Positions 58,908 to 64,000 of a stretch of 64,000 nucleotides of DNA are shown here, piece after piece. The stretch comes from Gammaproteobacteria bacterium (GTDB lineage Bacteria; Pseudomonadota; Gammaproteobacteria; Thiotrichales; Thiotrichaceae): assembly GCA_018822845.1 (NCBI GenBank), contig JAHJJD010000063.1, positions 1 to 64,000 on the forward strand, read 5' to 3'. Under the pieces are notes generated by a model. It was given only the letters and a program-made list of their open reading frames with translations. It searched no databases and was not told where the DNA came from. Each line of letters opens with the position of its first letter. Position 1 is the first letter of the stretch. Made by a program: the position numbers and the translations under genes.

Positions 58908-60058
58908 CAGAACAGTCCCAATTGCTCAATACCTTGTGGTTTGACCTTAGGGAGGAGAACTTCCGCTATGGAAAATCCGGTGTCAACCGTGGCGAGCTCT
59001 TCGCTGTTGGGTGAACGTATGTGAGTGCCTTCTGTGCCTGGTTCTAGTATAAGAACAGCGCGACTGTCGATTCCTGGATTACTTAACAGAGCTTCACTGT
59101 GAGTACTGATGAGTACTTGCCGTTTGTGCTTGGCTTTGCGTTGAATACGCTGGATCAGTTCGGGGATGCGTTCTACGATAGAATTATTGAGGGATAGTTC
59201 AGGCTCTTCCATTAATAACAAAGAATCACCATCCAGTAACATCCATAGTAGTCCTAACAGACGCAAAGTGCCGTCAGAGAATTGGTCTTCACGTTGCCAA
59301 CCTGCATTAGGACGGTGATGGCCATAGCGTGCTTCAAGATGCGGGTGGCCATTTTTCTCGTCACGTACAAAACGAATAGCCTCAAAACGGGGCACTGCTA
59401 CTTTTAGGGCTTCTTCAATTTTGTCCAAACGTGCTTTACGTGTTCGGTCACTGGTATCTGCTATGCGCTCAAGAAACTTTTGCCCTAATGGGTCTTCCTC
59501 TAATGTGTTGCCTCCAATTTTATCGCCGTATTTCAAAAGTTGAGGGACGATATGCAAATAAGTGGTTACGGCAAAGAATTCCACGACATCCCGGAACTCT
59601 TTATTGGAACTGATTTGTTCCAGATGGGTTTGTGTCAGACGCTCACGATCAGTTTTGTCTTCTTTGTCGGGGCGATTTAGAAGGATTTTGCCGTTTTTAA
59701 TGATGGTTTCCTGCGTAATCTGGGTACGTTGTCGTCCTACTCCTTCCGACTTGAAACCTAAAACGTATTGCCACACAGGCTCAGCATCAGATGTCAACGC
59801 CAAGCCTACTTCAATTTTGACCTCGGTATCTTTACGGGCGTGTAGGCAGCGTAGTTTGCCTATACCGCCCCGGTCTTCCACCGCCTTTTGCAAGCCACCG
59901 CCAGAGGATTTTGCAACGTCTCTCAGGAAGCGGAAAACGTCTAATAAGTTGGACTTTCCGGAGGCATTTGGGCCAATAAGGTAAGTTTGAGGATAGAGCG
60001 GAATGTCGGCTTCCCGGAAGTTTTTCCAGTTCTTAAGTTTGATGTGGGTTATGAACAT
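58907..60058 (-). CDS. AAA family ATPase (AAA_21, SMC/OLD-like)
   Basis: A 383-residue ATPase from ATG 60058 (MFITHIKLKNWKNF). Walker A LIGPNASGKSNLLD, ABC-like signature region FSDGTLRLLGLLWML, Walker B LLLMEEPELSLN and H-switch QVLISTHSEALLSN. The longer ORF to 60199 is without RBS. Coupled to DUF4276, the usual partner. Such ATPases probably sense phage proteins or DNA ends and release or activate the TOPRIM effector; here that is inference. Confidence 0.88.
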   Translation of the reverse strand: MFITHIKLKNWKNFREADIPLYPQTYLIGPNASGKSNLLDVFRFLRDVAKSSGGGLQKAVEDRGGIGKLRCLHARKDTEVKIEVGLALTSDAEPVWQYVLGFKSEGVGRQRTQITQETIIKNGKILLNRPDKEDKTDRERLTQTHLEQISSNKEFRDVVEFFAVTTYLHIVPQLLKYGDKIGGNTLEEDPLGQKFLERIADTSDRTRKARLDKIEEALKVAVPRFEAIRFVRDEKNGHPHLEARYGHHRPNAGWQREDQFSDGTLRLLGLLWMLLDGDSLLLMEEPELSLNNSIVERIPELIQRIQRKAKHKRQVLISTHSEALLSNPGIDSRAVLILEPGTEGTHIRSPNSEELATVDTGFSIAEVLLPKVKPQGIEQLGLF

Positions 60059-60095
60059 AATCTGGTTTCCTTGGTTTTGGGCTGCATAAGGGCTC

Positions 60096-60380
60096 TCAAA
60101 AATGCTCGGCCCAACGGCGCGAAGTATGGATAATCGCCAGAATATTAAGATACGGTTCCTCAATTTCATAAACCGCAATGAATGGCGTATTGGGTACAAT
60201 CAGTTCGCGGGTTCCATCAACCCTGCCTTTACGCCCAAGCATGGGGTGGGCTGGCAGTTGGTCAACAAGCTGCCCGATTCTCAATAGTACGGTTTGTGCG
60301 GCAACAGGGTCATCTGCGGCGATATAATCGTAAACGCTGTCAATGTCAGCAACAGCATTGGGGGTAAAACGTAGTTTCAT
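60096..60380 (-). CDS. ParE/RelE-family toxin
   Basis: A 94-residue toxin: MKLRFTPNAVADIDSVYDYIAADD, then PMLGRKGRVDGTRELIVPNTPF and a C-terminal ILAIIHTSRRW, the ParE/RelE fold core. ParE-type (gyrase) or RelE-type (ribosome) cannot be told from sequence alone. Overlaps its antitoxin by ATGA. Confidence 0.9.
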   Translation of the reverse strand: MKLRFTPNAVADIDSVYDYIAADDPVAAQTVLLRIGQLVDQLPAHPMLGRKGRVDGTRELIVPNTPFIAVYEIEEPYLNILAIIHTSRRWAEHF

Positions 60381-60613
60381 GAAATATTACGCCGTAAAGC
60401 TTTGCGCCAAACGGATTCATCAACAAATTCCCCGTTGCGGGCCTGTTTCCGACCCGTTTCAATGTGCCTTACCTGCCAATCGTAAATATCCAGCAGGGTA
60501 TCAATGGCCTGGTTCAAGGTGGCAGTGCGGTCTTGCCCTAACGCCTGGGCTAGTTGGTCGAGTGCCTGCCGTTTGTCCGCTTCAGTTCTGAATGTAATGG
60601 TTTCACGAGCCAT
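60377..60613 (-). CDS. Ribbon-helix-helix (CopG/RHH) antitoxin
   Basis: A 78-residue antitoxin: RETITFRTEADKRQALDQLAQALGQDRTATLNQAI is the beta-strand/helix-helix DNA-binding part, quoted as ETITFRTEADKRQAL. The C-terminal helix wraps the toxin. First gene of the pair, behind a dyad operator. Confidence 0.88.
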   Translation of the reverse strand: MARETITFRTEADKRQALDQLAQALGQDRTATLNQAIDTLLDIYDWQVRHIETGRKQARNGEFVDESVWRKALRRNIS

Positions 60614-60638
60614 GTTGGTGCTTCCATGATAGGGAGAA

Positions 60639-60657
60639 TACAGTGTATTACGCTGTA
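60639..60657. promoter_or_regulatory. Dyad upstream of the RHH antitoxin gene, candidate operator
   Basis: TACAG (60639-60643) and CTGTA (60653-60657) flank TGTATTACG, about 25 bp before the antitoxin start on the minus strand. Suits autorepression by the RHH protein. Confidence 0.4.
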
Positions 60658-60804
60658 AGCAGGGTGTAAACCTCCGGTCATTTCACCAACCAGTTTCCCT
60701 TGAAATTTCACTGGCTATTAGAGGTTTCCAGCCAAATGGTGGTTGTCTTGCTAGATAAACAGCATTAAGGTGGTAGCGATATAACAACAAGGAGGAGCCG
60801 AGTT

Positions 60805-61098
60805 ATGCACGTCACATTAGTTCACGTCCACGTCAAGACCGAAAGCATCGAAGCTTTCATCGCTGCCTGTAAGGCTAACCACGAAAATTCCACGCAGGAA
60901 CCGGGCAACCGTCGGTTCGACATTCTCCAGTCCAGCAATGACCCGAGCAGGTTCGTGCTGTATGAAGCGTATGCCAGCGCGGAAGACGCCGCAGCCCACA
61001 AGCAGACTGCGCATTATGCCGCGTGGCGCGATACGGTGGCTGAGATGATGGCGGAACCACGTCAGGGCGTAGGCTATAACGGGTTATTTCCGGCATAA
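60805..61098 (+). CDS. Antibiotic biosynthesis monooxygenase (ABM) domain protein
   Basis: A 97-residue ferredoxin-like ABM protein: [46 protein letters not shown] and [11 protein letters not shown]. Resembles LsrG/YgiN-like enzymes acting on quinones or aldehydes. GGAGGAG RBS. The stop overlaps recQ by one base. Real activity unknown. Confidence 0.88.
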   Translation: MHVTLVHVHVKTESIEAFIAACKANHENSTQEPGNRRFDILQSSNDPSRFVLYEAYASAEDAAAHKQTAHYAAWRDTVAEMMAEPRQGVGYNGLFPA

Positions 61099-62939
61099 TG
61101 ATCGATATGCAACGCGCTTACCAAATACTCAACAACACCTACGGCTATGCCGGTTTTCGCCTCAACCAGCAGGACATCATCGGTTCGCTGCTACAGGGCC
61201 ACGACGTACTCGCGCTGATGCCGACCGGCGGTGGCAAGTCGCTGTGCTACCAGATTCCGGCACTGGCGCTTGATGGCGTCGGCATTATCGTTTCCCCGCT
61301 GATTGCGCTGATGCAGGATCAGGTGGATGCACTGCAACAACTCGGCATCCGCGCCGCTTACCTCAATTCCACCCTCAACTACGGGACGGTGTTGCAGGTG
61401 GAGCGCGAGCTGCTGGATGGCGAAATCGACCTGCTGTACGTTGCGCCCGAACGTTTGCTCAGCGAAAAAATGCTGCCGTTGTTGGAACGGCTGCACACCA
61501 GTGTTGGCATTGCCCTGTTCGCCATCGACGAAGCACACTGCGTATCGCAATGGGGGCACGATTTCCGCCCGGAATACCAGCAGTTGTCGGTGCTGGCGGA
61601 ACGTTTCCCCGGCGTGCCGCGTATTGCCCTGACTGCCACTGCCGATCAGCGCACCCGGCAGGAAATCATCGAACAGTTACGGCTGCAAAACGCCGATATT
61701 TACGTCAACAGTTTCGACCGGCCCAACATCCATTACACCATCCAGCAAGGGCAGAATGCCCGCCAGCAACTGTGGCGTTTTCTAGAGGAAAACCACCCGC
61801 AGGATGCCGGAATTGTTTACTGCCTGTCGCGTAAAAAGGTGGAAGACACTGCCGCGTGGCTGGCCGAACAGGGCAGGGTTGCGCTGCCCTACCACGCCGG
61901 AATGCCTGCCGACACCCGCCGTGATCACCAGCAACGTTTCCTGCGCGAAGACGGGGTAATCATCGTCGCCACCATCGCGTTTGGCATGGGTATCGACAAG
62001 CCGGATGTGCGTTTCGTCGCCCACCTGAGCCTGCCTAAAAGCATCGAAGCCTACTATCAGGAAACCGGGCGGGCGGGGCGCGACGGTTTGCCCGCGAATG
62101 CGTGGATGGCGTATGGCTTGCAAGATGTCATCACCTTGCGCCAGATGATGCTGGAATCCACCGCCAGCGAGCAGCAAAAGCGCATCGAACACCACAAGCT
62201 GCAAGCCATGTTGGGCTTGTGCGAAATGACCACCTGCCGCCGCCAAGCGTTGTTGAGCTACTTTGGTGAACCGACACCGCAACCGTGTGGCAATTGCGAT
62301 AATTGCCGGAATCCGCCGGAGGTGTGGGAGGCTGCGGTGGCGGCGCAAAAAGCCTTGTCGTGCGTGTACCGCACTGGGCAGCGTTTCGGGGTGAATTACA
62401 TTATCGAGGTGTTGCTGGGCAAGGATGATGAGCGCATCCGCCAGTTTCGCCACGAGCAGCTTTCCACCTTTGGGATTGGTAAGGAACATTCGGAGGCGGA
62501 ATGGCGCAATATTTTCCGCCAACTGATTGCGCTGGGGTATTTGACGGTGGATGTGGACGGGCATGGCGGCTTGCGCTTGACCGATAACGCCCGCCCGTTA
62601 TTGCGGGGGGAAATCGAGCTGCATTTGCGCAAGGAGCAGAAGCGCGAACGGGTGCGGCGTGATCGGGTGCGGGGTGATCCTGTCGCCAAACCACGATTTA
62701 ACCGCGATACCATGCCCATTGAGGTGGAAGCCTTGTGGGAAGCCTTGCGTGCGTTGCGACTGCGCTTGGCACAGGAACAGGGTGTGCCGCCGTATGTCAT
62801 TTTCCACGATTCCACCTTGCTGCAAATGGCGGATGAACGCCCGCAAACGCTGGAGGCGATGCGGGGTATCGCGGGGATTGGTGAGCGTAAGTTGGCGCAG
62901 TATGGGCAGGCGTTTTTGGAGGTGGTGTTGGGGGCGTGA
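61098..62939 (+). CDS. recQ: ATP-dependent DNA helicase RecQ
   Basis: A 613-residue 3'-5' helicase: motif [18 protein letters not shown] box in [19 protein letters not shown], motif [12 protein letters not shown], zinc-binding Cys in [16 protein letters not shown] and CGNCDNC, winged helix, and a C-terminal HRDC domain ([19 protein letters not shown]). Full length. An Arg-rich [13 protein letters not shown] linker precedes HRDC. Acts in recombination repair. Confidence 0.96.
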   Translation: MIDMQRAYQILNNTYGYAGFRLNQQDIIGSLLQGHDVLALMPTGGGKSLCYQIPALALDGVGIIVSPLIALMQDQVDALQQLGIRAAYLNSTLNYGTVLQVERELLDGEIDLLYVAPERLLSEKMLPLLERLHTSVGIALFAIDEAHCVSQWGHDFRPEYQQLSVLAERFPGVPRIALTATADQRTRQEIIEQLRLQNADIYVNSFDRPNIHYTIQQGQNARQQLWRFLEENHPQDAGIVYCLSRKKVEDTAAWLAEQGRVALPYHAGMPADTRRDHQQRFLREDGVIIVATIAFGMGIDKPDVRFVAHLSLPKSIEAYYQETGRAGRDGLPANAWMAYGLQDVITLRQMMLESTASEQQKRIEHHKLQAMLGLCEMTTCRRQALLSYFGEPTPQPCGNCDNCRNPPEVWEAAVAAQKALSCVYRTGQRFGVNYIIEVLLGKDDERIRQFRHEQLSTFGIGKEHSEAEWRNIFRQLIALGYLTVDVDGHGGLRLTDNARPLLRGEIELHLRKEQKRERVRRDRVRGDPVAKPRFNRDTMPIEVEALWEALRALRLRLAQEQGVPPYVIFHDSTLLQMADERPQTLEAMRGIAGIGERKLAQYGQAFLEVVLGA

Positions 62940-62979
62940 AGACAATCCCCCCCTTGTTCCCCGTTTTCAATGAAATCAG

Positions 62980-63049
62980 GAAGAGGGCGTATGCAATACG
63001 CCCCTACGAAGACCATCCCCTGTAGGGGCGTATTGCATACGCCCTCTTC
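62980..63049. repeat. Perfect 28-bp inverted repeat beside recQ
   Basis: Left arm 62980-63007 (GAAGAGGGCGTATGCAATAC then GCCCCTAC), right arm 63022-63049 its exact complement, 14-nt loop. The GTAGGGGCGTATTGCATACG core is a dispersed repeat known from many bacterial genomes. It may terminate recQ. Confidence 0.92.
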
Positions 63050-63069
63050 AAATCCCCGCCGCATTCAAC

Positions 63070-64000
<931 letters not shown>

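Noticed and set aside
62980-63049. IS110 terminal inverted repeat
   Set aside because: IS110 elements lack such termini, and the palindrome is a complete hairpin of a known dispersed-repeat type.

Overview
The window reads as chromosome of a Gram-negative, sulfur-metabolising gammaproteobacterium. A Thiothrix-like filamentous sulfur oxidiser is my best guess. This rests on gene content (lptFG, a flavocytochrome c sulfide dehydrogenase flavoprotein, an aa3 oxidase cluster, an AttH lipoprotein, several toxin-antitoxin pairs and short palindromic repeats inside genes), not on any 16S or marker comparison. Coding is dense, with many ATGA/GTGA stop-start overlaps. I see no rRNA, tRNA or CRISPR.

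Layout. 0-4.1 kb: AT-richer defence-like locus, the C-terminal part of a KAP NTPase joined to a NACHT NTPase. 4.1-8 kb: an N-acetylglutaminylglutamine-type amidotransferase, yefM-yoeB with an operator-like site, and a membrane-anchored Pro/Met-rich protein. 8-15.7 kb: a LolD/FtsX-type ABC exporter with an interleaved PDC sensor protein, then a FeeM-like N-acyl transferase, a SAM methyltransferase and a divergent LuxR-type receptor, ending in an AttH-like lipoprotein. This is a candidate lipid-signal synthesis, sensing and export locus and my strongest candidate for something undescribed. 15.7-19.3 kb: AAA/PD-(D/E)XK protein, SRPBCC protein, sodB. 19.4-30.6 kb: respiratory region with a DUF2189 protein plus a divergent heme-copper-oxidase-like subunit behind a perfect FNR-type box, ctaB, a second DUF2189 protein, a SCO-like protein, surf1, DUF2909, coxC, ctaG, a 46-residue protein missed by ordinary ORF cut-offs, coxA, coxB (with fused cytochrome c), DUF2244, and a divergent TlpA-like protein. 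30.8-33.7 kb: argD-argF-xthA. 33.8-40.6 kb: ampG, ccdAB, a possibly truncated DUF2846-like protein, an EndoU-like secreted protein, nagZ, and a second AAA/PD-(D/E)XK protein.

40.6-49.5 kb is an envelope region with two divergent operons, GT2/ArnT-like/PAP2/lptF/lptG and LPG-synthase-TM/ArnT-like/PAP2. Several genes here and asnB carry short repeat modules translated in frame. 49.6-56.9 kb encodes a secreted three-gene system: a 1556-residue protein with two Ig-like, three CBM2-like, two FnIII and several haem-c modules plus Planctomycete-type domains; a Tat-exported DUF1552 protein; and a Tat-exported FccB-like flavoprotein. Together they look like an extracytoplasmic redox assembly that binds polysaccharide.

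57-63 kb: CPXCG protein, hemW, an AAA ATPase plus DUF4276 (TOPRIM-like) pair, an RHH/ParE-like toxin-antitoxin pair, an ABM-domain protein and recQ. The window ends inside an IS110-family element whose non-coding left end probably carries a bridge RNA, beside a perfect 28-bp inverted repeat.

No searches were run. All family names come from reading motifs in the translated sequence. Many start sites were moved from the longest ORF to codons with a ribosome binding site or coupled to the upstream stop.
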